Shown here: positions 25,700-34,023 of the stretch, one piece after another
Position numbering within the stretch: position 1 is the first letter of the stretch
How the letters are laid out: each line of letters opens with the position of its first letter
Assembly: GCA_965243565.1 (NCBI GenBank)
Contig: OZ251571.1
Coordinates: 1,054,001-1,118,000, forward strand
Direction of reading: 5' to 3'
DNA length: 64,000 nt
Origin: CBDEVH01 sp965243565
Lineage (GTDB): Bacteria; Pseudomonadota; Gammaproteobacteria; Tethybacterales; Persebacteraceae
The notes under the pieces: generated by a model
The model's input: the letters and a program-made list of their open reading frames with translations, nothing else
The model's database searches: none
What the model was told of the DNA's origin: nothing
Translations under genes and position numbers: made by a program

Positions 25700-25756
25700 A
25701 TATAACGCCACTATAAAAGGCGCGCGTTAACGGTCAGGTGGAATGATTTGTTAGAT
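25700..25756 (-). repeat. attC recombination site (57 bp)
   Basis: Core ATATAAC (25700-25706, read on minus as GTTATAT) and GTTAGAT (25750-25756, read on minus as ATCTAAC). Inner arms GCGCGCGTTAACGG region. Same 57-bp length as the plus-strand sites at 61717 and 61991. It marks the 5' edge of the cold-shock cassette next to argH. Confidence 0.8.
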
Positions 25757-25831
25757 TCTCTATCCATTAAGTTTATCCATAAATTCCATTTATTCCTGTT
25801 GTGTTTACGCAAAATGATTATGCAAAAATCT

Positions 25832-27211
25832 CTATTGTAATTTTTTGCGTTTGGCTTTGATTTGTTGTCGGACTTGTTTGGGTGCAGTGCCACCAATATG
25901 ATCACGTAAATTGACGGCATGTTGGCAGTCTAAAACGTATAGGGCATTTTTGTCGGCTTTGGGGGCAAATTTTTGAATGTCGGCAAGTGATAGTTCGTTT
26001 AAAGCAACGCCGCGTTTTTCGGCTTCGTGCACCACTGCCGATACAGCACCGTGTGCATCACGAAAAGGCATGCCTTTTTTTACCAAATAATCCGCTAATT
26101 CTGTGGCTGTTGGATACCCTGCTTCTAAATGACGACGCATCGCATCGGCATTAACTTGTATGCCGTCTATCATAGGAGCAAGAATGACGATACAGTCTCG
26201 CACGGTATTAACACAGTCAAATAAAGGCTCTTTGTCTTCTTGGTTGTCTTTGTTGTAGGCTAATGGTTGCGATTTTTGCAAAATAAGCAAGGCATTTAAC
26301 GAACCGATAACACGCCCGCATTTGCCCCGTATTAGTTCAGGAACATCAGGATTTTTCTTTTGGGGCATGATGGATGAGCCTGTACAAAAAGAATCAGATA
26401 ATTGAATATACGAAAAGGCGGAGGATGACCATAGTATTAATTCCTCACATAATCGCGATAAATGCACCATGATTAATGACGCATTAAAAGCAAATTCACT
26501 CACAAAGTCTCTATCGGATACGGCATCAATCGAGTTTTGACAAATCGCATTAAATTGTAATGTCTTTGCCACCATTTCACGATTGATAGGATACCCAACG
26601 CCTGCCAATGCACCTGATCCTAACGGCATGGTGTTGGTGCGAGGCAATCCGTCTTGCAAGCGGGCATAATCACGCGCAAACATTTCTTCATAGGCGAGCA
26701 AATGATGTCCAAAGGTAATAGGCTGTGCAATCTGTAAATGTGTCATACCTGCCACCAAGGTATCGGCATGTTTTTCGGCAAGCGACAATAATGCCAGACG
26801 CGCTGTTTTTAAATCTTGCAAAAGCAAGATGGTTTGATCGCGTAAATACAATCTTAAATCGGTGGCGACTTGATCATTGCGTGACCGTGCGGTGTGTAGT
26901 TTTTTACCATCATCGCCAATTAGTTCGATTAAACGCCGTTCGATGTTAAAGTGAACATCTTCATCTTCTTCACGCCAATCAAAACTATCTTGTTTAATTT
27001 CAATTTCAATTTTTTTCAGACCACGCTTAATATTCGCCCCTGATTTTTTGCTAATAATGCCCTGCTCTGTGAGCATTTGGGCATGTGCGAGCGATCCTAT
27101 AACATCGTACTTTGCCAATGTTTTATCAAAGTTAACCGAGGCATTAAAACGCTGAACTTGTTCATTTAGTGGTGCCGAAAACCGATTAGACCATTTCTTT
27201 TTTGTTGTCAT
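25832..27211 (-). CDS. argH: Argininosuccinate lyase
   Basis: Last step of arginine biosynthesis: cleaves argininosuccinate to arginine and fumarate in the cytoplasm. The 459-residue product has the fumarase/aspartase superfamily signature GSSIMPQKKNPDVPELIRGK near residue 280 with the catalytic Ser loop. The N-terminal WSNRFSAPLNEQVQRFNASV and HTARSRNDQVATDLRLYLRD complete the fit. Standard length. ATG at 27211 follows an AGGTG-containing ribosome site. Not in an operon; divergent from the SSS symporter. The integron-type attC at 25700-25756 abuts its 3' side, so it marks a chromosome/cassette border. Confidence 0.97.
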   Translation of the reverse strand: MTTKKKWSNRFSAPLNEQVQRFNASVNFDKTLAKYDVIGSLAHAQMLTEQGIISKKSGANIKRGLKKIEIEIKQDSFDWREEDEDVHFNIERRLIELIGDDGKKLHTARSRNDQVATDLRLYLRDQTILLLQDLKTARLALLSLAEKHADTLVAGMTHLQIAQPITFGHHLLAYEEMFARDYARLQDGLPRTNTMPLGSGALAGVGYPINREMVAKTLQFNAICQNSIDAVSDRDFVSEFAFNASLIMVHLSRLCEELILWSSSAFSYIQLSDSFCTGSSIMPQKKNPDVPELIRGKCGRVIGSLNALLILQKSQPLAYNKDNQEDKEPLFDCVNTVRDCIVILAPMIDGIQVNADAMRRHLEAGYPTATELADYLVKKGMPFRDAHGAVSAVVHEAEKRGVALNELSLADIQKFAPKADKNALYVLDCQHAVNLRDHIGGTAPKQVRQQIKAKRKKLQ

Positions 27212-27383
27212 TAAATCACCTGTTAGTATTAATATTAGTAAAAATCAATGCCTTGCAAGCATTGCACATTAATTTTACGCTGATATTAATAACTTTATAT
27301 CATTAATGTTTACTCGTCTTGTCATGGTGAGTAAATACAACAAACTGACACAGTTGTTGTTGCAATAAAACCGTGTAGAATGC

Positions 27384-28781
27384 ATGAATTATATGAATAT
27401 CTACTACTTATCTATTTCAGGGCTCGTTTACATGGTTGTCATTTGGTTGGCAGCCCCTCGTAATGTTGACTTTAAGCAATTTTTTACAGGTCAGTCTAGC
27501 ACCAATACCGAACCCACCGTTTTACTGCTAGCAGCCAGTGCTGCTATTAGTTGGATTTTTGCCAAATCCATCGTTAATTCTGCATCACTCACACATAGTT
27601 TTGGTTTGTGGGGCGGTTTTGGTTATGCAGTTTATTATTTGTCATTTATTGTGGTTGCCGTTACTGTTTATTATTTGCGTGTGCATGGCGGTTATAAATC
27701 ACTCCCCTCTTTTATTTCAGGGCGTTATGGCAAAGCCTGCATGAAACTCTTTTTATTGGCTATCGCCATTCGTTTGTTTAATGAAGTGTGGTCAAACACC
27801 AAAGTTGTTGGTTTGTTTTTTGGGGCTGAAGGCGACAGTGGGTATTGGAGTGCTGTTTTTGTTTTTACTTTGTTTACCGTGCTTTATACTTGGCGTAGTG
27901 GTTTACGTGGCAGTTTGCTTACCGATGGTATGCAAATGTTATTAGCGGCGGTGTTACTTGCTATTATTTTGGCTTCTATTTACCCAACATTATCAGATGG
28001 TTTTCCTGAAAGCACCGATGTTCAAATAGCGGGCGGTGTTACTTTTGCCTTGTTGGCATTGGTACAAATTGCCTCCTATGGTTTTCATGATCCTGTACTT
28101 ACTGATAGAGCTTTTATTACCACTCCCAAGGTAATGCTCAAAGCGTTTTTTATTGCCGCTCTTATCGGTGGTGGTTTTATTGTGCTATTTGGTTTAACTG
28201 GTTTATACGCCCGTGAAATCGGTCATAGTGGTGGCAGTATTATTTCAAGCGTTACCGCATCGCTTTCACTCCCATTGCTTATTGTGTTCAATGTGATGAT
28301 GCTTACCAGCGCTGGCTCTACTTTAGATTCCACTTTTTCATCATCTGCCAAAATGGTGGCTATTGATATGCGGTTTACCCCCGCCAAGGATATTACAGGT
28401 AGTCATGTTACAACAGGGCGCAAAGCAATTATTATTGTTGCTGTATTGGGTAATATTCCGTTATTGTCGCTTTATATGGGTGACCAAGTTGGTCCTGCCA
28501 TTATTAAAGCCACCACCATTAGCGGGACTATGATTATGGGCTTGGCACCGGTTTTTATTATGTCGTTTATTCGTCGTGCTGGTGCTGTTAGTTTTCATCT
28601 ATCATTTTGGTTCGGCTTAATGTGCGGTGTCTTACTTGCGGTAGGCTGGGTCCCCGATGGCTTTGCCATTGGCTCTGGTAAATACGCGTTATCACTCGGC
28701 ACCAATCTTTACGGTTTATTGATTTGTGCTTTACTTTATGTAGTAGGTGCTTATACTTTCCCTGCTAAAAACATCACCTAA
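27384..28781 (+). CDS. Sodium:solute symporter (SSS family)
   Basis: Inner-membrane sodium-coupled uptake protein of the SSS/SLC5 type with about 13 membrane segments over 465 residues. The N-terminus has NIYYLSISGLVYMVVIWLAA and a soluble-loop FKQFFTGQSS typical of early SSS segments. The conserved GGFGYAVYYLS and the helix MMLTSAGSTLDSTFSSSAK carry the serines that contribute the Na+ site in this family. It stops 4 bp before arsS, so the two are probably one transcript with mtnP. A substrate linked to the ArsS product (organoarsenical or nucleoside) is an inference from context only. A start three codons later (Met4) is equally possible. Confidence 0.88.
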   Translation: MNYMNIYYLSISGLVYMVVIWLAAPRNVDFKQFFTGQSSTNTEPTVLLLAASAAISWIFAKSIVNSASLTHSFGLWGGFGYAVYYLSFIVVAVTVYYLRVHGGYKSLPSFISGRYGKACMKLFLLAIAIRLFNEVWSNTKVVGLFFGAEGDSGYWSAVFVFTLFTVLYTWRSGLRGSLLTDGMQMLLAAVLLAIILASIYPTLSDGFPESTDVQIAGGVTFALLALVQIASYGFHDPVLTDRAFITTPKVMLKAFFIAALIGGGFIVLFGLTGLYAREIGHSGGSIISSVTASLSLPLLIVFNVMMLTSAGSTLDSTFSSSAKMVAIDMRFTPAKDITGSHVTTGRKAIIIVAVLGNIPLLSLYMGDQVGPAIIKATTISGTMIMGLAPVFIMSFIRRAGAVSFHLSFWFGLMCGVLLAVGWVPDGFAIGSGKYALSLGTNLYGLLICALLYVVGAYTFPAKNIT

Positions 28782-28785
28782 AATT

Positions 28786-29817
28786 ATGGCAATCGTTCAA
28801 CAACCCATTAAAGTACATTCACAATATCAATCGATATTGCCTTTGCCACGTGACTTACCTGCGTTTGAAAAAACAATTGTTAAAAACAAAATACGCATTC
28901 AACGGCAAAAAGACATTAAAATATTCCAACTTAATATCGGTAAAAAATGTGACTTAGCCTGTCATCACTGCCATGTTGAAGCTGGTCCTAAACGCCCAGA
29001 AAACATGGTTGCCGAAACCGCAGAGCAGATGCTCAAAGTACTCGAAAATTCGCCATCGATTAAAATTGTCGATATTACCGGCGGTGCACCAGAACTAAAC
29101 CCCAATTTTCGCCATGTCGTACGCGAAGCTCGGCGGATGGGCAAAATCGTTTATGATCGTTGTAATCTAACGGTATTGTTTGAGCCCAACCAAGAGGATA
29201 CCCCACAATTTTTAGCCGATAACGGCGTTACCATTATTGCATCACTGCCATGCTACGAACCCGAAAATGTTGATTCACAACGCGGTAAAGGGGTGTTTGA
29301 CAAAAGCATGAAAGGCTTGCAGATTCTAAATGACTTGGGCTATGGCAAAGAAGGTTCAGGGCTTGAACTTAATTTGGTCTATAACCCTGTTGGTGCGCAT
29401 TTACCACCACCGCAAGCAAAATTAGAGCAAGATTACCGCCACCGACTTAAAGAGTCGCTTGGCATCTGTTTTAATCAACTGTTTACCATAACCAATATGC
29501 CTATTAAACGTTATGTACATTATCTTAAGCGTGAAGGTGAGTTTGATAACTACATGGAGCTATTGGTTAATAACTTTAATATTCAAGCCGCCGAAAATGT
29601 CATGTGTACCGATATGCTTTCTATTAGTTGGGATGGTTACATATACGACTGTGATTTTAACCAAATGCTTGAAATTCCTATTAACAATAAAACGATGTCT
29701 ATTTGGGATATTGAAAATGTTAATGATTTACCCACAAGTATCGCTTTTGATAACCATTGCTATGGTTGTACAGCTGGGGCTGGATCGTCTTGTGGTGGTG
29801 CTTTACTAGACGAATAA
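28786..29817 (+). CDS. arsS: Radical SAM protein ArsS (arsenosugar biosynthesis family)
   Basis: Radical SAM enzyme of the family that joins the 5'-deoxyadenosyl group of SAM to dimethylarsenite, giving the precursor of arsenosugars. The ATG at 28786 gives 343 residues. The cluster motif CDLACHHC has Cys55, Cys59 and Cys62, spacing C-x3-C-x2-C. It is followed by the SAM-binding ITGGAPELNPNF and IASLPCY. The C-terminal domain has further conserved cysteines, including YDCDF and CYGCTAGAGSSCGG, the DUF3641 part of ArsS. It sits between an SSS transporter and an MTA-phosphorylase homologue. No arsenic methyltransferase (arsM) is in the window. Whether its substrate is truly arsenical is inferred from the family. 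Confidence 0.88.
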   Translation: MAIVQQPIKVHSQYQSILPLPRDLPAFEKTIVKNKIRIQRQKDIKIFQLNIGKKCDLACHHCHVEAGPKRPENMVAETAEQMLKVLENSPSIKIVDITGGAPELNPNFRHVVREARRMGKIVYDRCNLTVLFEPNQEDTPQFLADNGVTIIASLPCYEPENVDSQRGKGVFDKSMKGLQILNDLGYGKEGSGLELNLVYNPVGAHLPPPQAKLEQDYRHRLKESLGICFNQLFTITNMPIKRYVHYLKREGEFDNYMELLVNNFNIQAAENVMCTDMLSISWDGYIYDCDFNQMLEIPINNKTMSIWDIENVNDLPTSIAFDNHCYGCTAGAGSSCGGALLDE

Positions 29818-29835
29818 ACCACCGATTTTATTGCT

Positions 29836-30687
29836 ATGTTAGCTGTTATTGGAGGTTCTGGTTTTTACCAAATGGAATCGCTTGAAGTTGAAAAAAGCGA
29901 AATCATTGAAACTCCTTTTGGTACGCCTTCTGCTCCACTTACTTTTGCCCGTAAAAAAGGCAGTGATTTCTCGGTTGTATTTTTACCACGGCATGGTTCA
30001 CAACATGGATTATTGCCATCTGAAATCAATTATCGTGCCAATATCTGGGCATTAAAAAGCGTTGGCATTAAACAAATTATTTCAGTTTCTGCCATTGGTA
30101 GTTTACAAGCAGAGCTTGAGCCGGGTGATTTTGTAATTCCTAATCAATACATTGATTGGACAAAAGGCAAACGTAATAATACGTTTTTTGGCAATGGTTT
30201 GGTTGCCCATGTTTCGACTGCCCAAACCGTCTGCCCTAATATTAGTAATGCCCTAAAAACCACAGCCACGGCTTTGGGTTATACTATTCATACCGATAAA
30301 ACCTATATTTGTGTCGAGGGACCTCGCTTGGGTACTCAGGCAGAAAGTCTTTTTTTTAAAAATACCGTACAAGCAGATGTGGTTGGCATGACCAACATAC
30401 CCGAAGCCTTTTTGGCACGTGAAGCACAAATTAGCTATGCCTCATTAGGCGTGGTAACCGACTTTGATTGTTGGTTGGATGATCCTAGCCGCCATGTAAC
30501 GGTAGCGGATGTGATTGAAAGTTTTGGTAAGAGTATTGGCCGTGCCAAAGAAATCGTTAGCCAAGCACTCGATATACCTATTACGGTTGATGACAATCAT
30601 CGCAAAGCCCTAACTTATGCGGTGCTAACACCAGATTTTGCCCAGACCGAAGAGCATAAAGCATTACTAAGCGTTCTGTCGCAATAA
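29836..30687 (+). CDS. mtnP: S-methyl-5'-thioadenosine phosphorylase family protein
   Basis: Purine-nucleoside-phosphorylase-type enzyme that splits 5'-modified adenosines with phosphate, releasing adenine. The 283-residue product shows the family pattern: AVIGGSGFY at the N-terminus, the phosphate site FLPRHGSQH, ISVSAIGSL, YICVEGPRLGTQAES and the base/ribose site VVGMTNIPEAFLAREA, ending with the DFDCWLDD region. That profile is MTA phosphorylase rather than PNP. It lies 18 bp after arsS and probably in its operon. It may salvage methylthioadenosine, or remove adenine from the ArsS product; the second idea follows from context. Confidence 0.9.
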   Translation: MLAVIGGSGFYQMESLEVEKSEIIETPFGTPSAPLTFARKKGSDFSVVFLPRHGSQHGLLPSEINYRANIWALKSVGIKQIISVSAIGSLQAELEPGDFVIPNQYIDWTKGKRNNTFFGNGLVAHVSTAQTVCPNISNALKTTATALGYTIHTDKTYICVEGPRLGTQAESLFFKNTVQADVVGMTNIPEAFLAREAQISYASLGVVTDFDCWLDDPSRHVTVADVIESFGKSIGRAKEIVSQALDIPITVDDNHRKALTYAVLTPDFAQTEEHKALLSVLSQ

Positions 30688-30813
30688 TTTTTAGGCAACT
30701 TACTCCCTCATTTTTTCAAAAAGGTATTATACGAATCTCTACTTAGACAACGATTCGTAATGGTTGCTAGAACGTTATTTTTTTGTTTGACTAATCCGTC
30801 AGAAGTTCAGAGC

Positions 30814-31803
30814 TTAAGACTCTAAAAGTTCAGCGGCTGTTGGAGCATAGTAGCTAAGGATGCCACAAGCACCTGCCCGTTTAAATGCCATTAAACTTTC
30901 CATCATTACGTCGTCATGAGATAACCAGCCGTTTTGGGCAGCGGCACAAAGCATGGCGTATTCACCTGATACTTGATAGGCCAATACGGGAAGATCGAAT
31001 GATTGGGTCGCTTGGTAAATGATGTCTAAATAGGGCATTCCGGGTTTGACCATAACCATGTCCGCGCCTTCTTCTACGTCCAATTGAATTTCACGCATTG
31101 CTTCACGGCGGTTGGCAGGGTTCATTTGATAACTACTTTTGTCTTTTTGTCCCAATGTGCCAGATGAACCAACGGCACTGCGAAATGGTCCGTAAAAATG
31201 TGACGCATATTTTGCGGCATAGGATAAAATTTTTACATTGGTATGGTTTTGTTCTTCTAGTGCCTGACGTATTAATAAAATTCTCCCGTCCATCATATCA
31301 GATGGTGCTACTATGTCTGCTCCTGCTGCTGCATAAATGAGTGCTTGCTCTCGCAATATTTCTACTGTTTCGTCGTTTAGTATGCGTCCACCAGAATCGA
31401 TAATACCATCATGTCCGTGATCGGTATAAGGGTCTAACGCTATATCGGTCATGACACCGAGTTCGGGGAATCGTTTTTTTACTTCGAATACTGCACGTGC
31501 GACCAGTCCGTTTTCATTAAGAGCTTGCTTTGCTTGAGGGTCTTTTTGGTCAGCAGGTATAACAGGAAATATGGCTATATATGGAATATTTAACTGACAC
31601 GCTTTTTCGGCAGCGGTGTATAAGGAATCAAATGACAACCGCGATACGTTGGGTAAGGACTCAATGGCTTGGTCATGGGGTTCATCGTGCACAAACAAGG
31701 GCCATATAAAGTCGTTAGACGAGAGTGTGGTTTCTGCTACCAAACGCCGTATGGCAGAATTCGCGCGCAAACGTCGCATTCTTAATAAAGGGTAGTAACT
31801 CAT
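30814..31803 (-). CDS. hemB: Delta-aminolevulinic acid dehydratase (porphobilinogen synthase)
   Basis: Condenses two 5-aminolevulinate molecules to porphobilinogen for haem and sirohaem. The 329-residue product has FIWPLFVHD, the metal/allosteric region IVAPSDMMDGRI, catalytic-lysine segments SYAAKYASHFYGPFRSA and MVMVKPGMPYLDII, and SGEYAMLCAAAQNGWL. The zinc-cysteine cluster of the animal/yeast type is absent (DPYTDHGHDGII), so it is a magnesium-type enzyme. It overlaps aroB by 4 bp (ATGA), at the end of the lpdA-zapE-aroB-hemB operon. The 3' end is convergent with mtnP across a 126-bp gap. Confidence 0.97.
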   Translation of the reverse strand: MSYYPLLRMRRLRANSAIRRLVAETTLSSNDFIWPLFVHDEPHDQAIESLPNVSRLSFDSLYTAAEKACQLNIPYIAIFPVIPADQKDPQAKQALNENGLVARAVFEVKKRFPELGVMTDIALDPYTDHGHDGIIDSGGRILNDETVEILREQALIYAAAGADIVAPSDMMDGRILLIRQALEEQNHTNVKILSYAAKYASHFYGPFRSAVGSSGTLGQKDKSSYQMNPANRREAMREIQLDVEEGADMVMVKPGMPYLDIIYQATQSFDLPVLAYQVSGEYAMLCAAAQNGWLSHDDVMMESLMAFKRAGACGILSYYAPTAAELLES

Positions 31804-32882
31804 AGTAATGCCTCCAATGTTTTGATAACGGCTTCTTCGCTAACAGTGTCGCTTTGAAATGCTCTGCCAATTTTTTCCATTAGTATAAATTGTTTTTTAT
31901 TGGTTAAGTGCTTTTTATCCATCGACATTGCTGCCAACATTTTTTGGGCATCTAATTTTCCTTGTACATTAATTGGCAATTTAAAATAATTTAATAAGTC
32001 ACTAATTCGCTTTATATCTTGTGCTTGAAAGCAAGTAATGCCTGCTGATAAGTGCGCCGCCATTAGCATCCCCATTGATACGGCTTCGCCATGGTGCCAT
32101 GTACCATAACCAGTAGAGGCTTCTATGCCATGGGCAAAGGTATGCCCTAGGTTTAACAAGGCACGGGTACCGATGGCTTCTTTTTCGTCCGCCATTACAA
32201 TGTCTGCTTTTATTTGAACAGAACGATGTACCATTTGTATTAGCGTTTCATTGTTTCTTTTTATTATGTTCGCCTTTTCATATTCTAACCATTTAAAAAA
32301 TTCGACATCGCCCAATAGCCCGTACTTAACGACTTCTGCCAAGCCTGCGTTAAATTCTCTATCGGGCAATGACGATAGCATTTCAATATCGCACAGCACC
32401 GCTTGTGGTTGGTAAAATGTACCTATTAAATTTTTGCCGTTGGGGTGATTGATTGCGGTTTTTCCGCCAATGGCAGCGTCTACCTGCGCCAATAGTGTCG
32501 TAGGAACTTGCATAAAACTGATGCCACGCATATAAATTGAAGCGGCAAAGCCAGCAATATCACCAATAACACCACCACCTAACGCTATCACACCAGAATC
32601 ACGCTTCATCTTTGCTTGCACAAACGCATCTAAAATACTGCTTAGCGATTCTTGGTTTTTGTATTTCTCGCCATCTGGAATTAATATCACTTCTACTTGT
32701 TTATTGCTTTGTTCTAGTATGTTTTTAATTTTGTTGCCATATAAATTAAAAACGGTTGGATTACTAACCAATGCAACATGACTTGGCACATCAACAAATA
32801 CTTTGTCAGGGTAGCCGCTGCCTAGTAAGATAGAATACGATTTATCTGCCGATAAGTTAACGTCAATTTTGTATTCAATCAT
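31800..32882 (-). CDS. aroB: 3-dehydroquinate synthase
   Basis: Second step of the shikimate pathway, converting DAHP to 3-dehydroquinate with NAD and a divalent metal. The 360-residue product shows IPDGEKYKNQESL, the NAD-binding GGGVIGDIAGFAASIYMRGI, PTTLLAQVDAAIGGKTAIN and the metal ligand region LNLGHTFAHGIEA with GTWHHGEAVSMGM. Typical length. Gaps of 10 bp to zapE and a 4-bp overlap with hemB show translational coupling. Confidence 0.97.
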   Translation of the reverse strand: MIEYKIDVNLSADKSYSILLGSGYPDKVFVDVPSHVALVSNPTVFNLYGNKIKNILEQSNKQVEVILIPDGEKYKNQESLSSILDAFVQAKMKRDSGVIALGGGVIGDIAGFAASIYMRGISFMQVPTTLLAQVDAAIGGKTAINHPNGKNLIGTFYQPQAVLCDIEMLSSLPDREFNAGLAEVVKYGLLGDVEFFKWLEYEKANIIKRNNETLIQMVHRSVQIKADIVMADEKEAIGTRALLNLGHTFAHGIEASTGYGTWHHGEAVSMGMLMAAHLSAGITCFQAQDIKRISDLLNYFKLPINVQGKLDAQKMLAAMSMDKKHLTNKKQFILMEKIGRAFQSDTVSEEAVIKTLEALL

Positions 32883-32892
32883 TTTATGTTAT

Positions 32893-33999
32893 TTATGAAT
32901 GTTGCATTTCTATTAGGCGACTTAGCGTGCGACCGGACTCACCACCTTCACTTTGCCCATAAAGATTAGCAAGTGGGACATCGGCAATCATAACAAAGCG
33001 TACATTGCTATCGTAAAGAATGTCTATCAACCATGTGAATCGGCGTGTCGCTTCACTCAGATTTTCATCGTCCAATGTAGGAATATTGGATAGGAATATA
33101 AATGAAAATCGACTCGCCAATTGTAAGTAGTCTGATTTTGACCGCGCTTCCATACACAACACTTTAAAGTCTAACCATACACAATCGGACGATCGAATTA
33201 CGACGTTGATTTCTCGCTTGCTTAGTTGAATATTTTTTTCGATGTAAATACCACCTGATAATTCTGAAAAGAACTTTTCTGCCCTCTCCATTGTTTCTTT
33301 ATTGCATGGTGTAAAGTAGCTACTATGGTTGTTTTGCAATCGCTGGCGGTAGTCTTCGCCAGAATCCAATGGCAAGATCGTCATTTTACTTTTAATAAAA
33401 CCAATGGTTGGTAAAAATCGATGCCGTGCCAAACCATTAGGGTATAAATCGTCTGGGGCATAATTAGATGTCATGACAAAACGCACACCGCCATTGACCA
33501 GTTTTTCGAGCAATCGTCCAAGCAACATGGCATCCGTAATATCCGATACATGAAATTCATCAAAACAGATTAGCTCGTAATTGGCAATTAATCGGTTTGC
33601 CACTTCGGTTAATGAGTCATCGAATTGTTCTTGTTTTTTTAAATCTTCGTGTAAGTGACGCATAAACGAATGAAAATGAACACGTAATTTTTTAACCAAA
33701 CGTAACTGCAAATAAAAGCCATCCATTAAAAATGTTTTGCCACACCCTACCCCACCATGTATATATAAGCCACTGGTCGAATTGTTTTTTTTGCCAAACC
33801 ACGGGCTTATATGTTTTTTCCAATCCTTATTACTTCTGCCCAATCCGTCGTTAGAAAATTGTTGTAATTGATCAATCAAATGTCTTTGTACAGGGTTTGC
33901 AAAAATAATGTTATCTTCAACCGTGTGGTTGTACCAATCAACAATAGCGTGTTGCCCTAACTGACAAGCGTTTAAACTGGCTTTAGTAGTTCGTGACAT
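32893..33999 (-). CDS. zapE: Cell division ATPase ZapE (AFG1-like)
   Basis: AFG1/LACE1-type AAA ATPase that acts with the FtsZ ring under stress in E. coli. The 368-residue product has Walker A GGVGCGKTFLMDGF, the Walker B-like LICFDEFHVSDITDAMLLG, and the family segments VRFVMTSNYAPDDLYPNGLA and FTWLIDILYDSNVRFVM. No signal peptide, so cytoplasmic or peripheral at the membrane. It lies 24 bp after lpdA and 10 bp before aroB in one operon; no functional link among those genes is needed. Confidence 0.93.
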   Translation of the reverse strand: MSRTTKASLNACQLGQHAIVDWYNHTVEDNIIFANPVQRHLIDQLQQFSNDGLGRSNKDWKKHISPWFGKKNNSTSGLYIHGGVGCGKTFLMDGFYLQLRLVKKLRVHFHSFMRHLHEDLKKQEQFDDSLTEVANRLIANYELICFDEFHVSDITDAMLLGRLLEKLVNGGVRFVMTSNYAPDDLYPNGLARHRFLPTIGFIKSKMTILPLDSGEDYRQRLQNNHSSYFTPCNKETMERAEKFFSELSGGIYIEKNIQLSKREINVVIRSSDCVWLDFKVLCMEARSKSDYLQLASRFSFIFLSNIPTLDDENLSEATRRFTWLIDILYDSNVRFVMIADVPLANLYGQSEGGESGRTLSRLIEMQHS

Positions 34000-34023
34000 T
34001 AAGCGAGAAAAACCAATTGGCCT

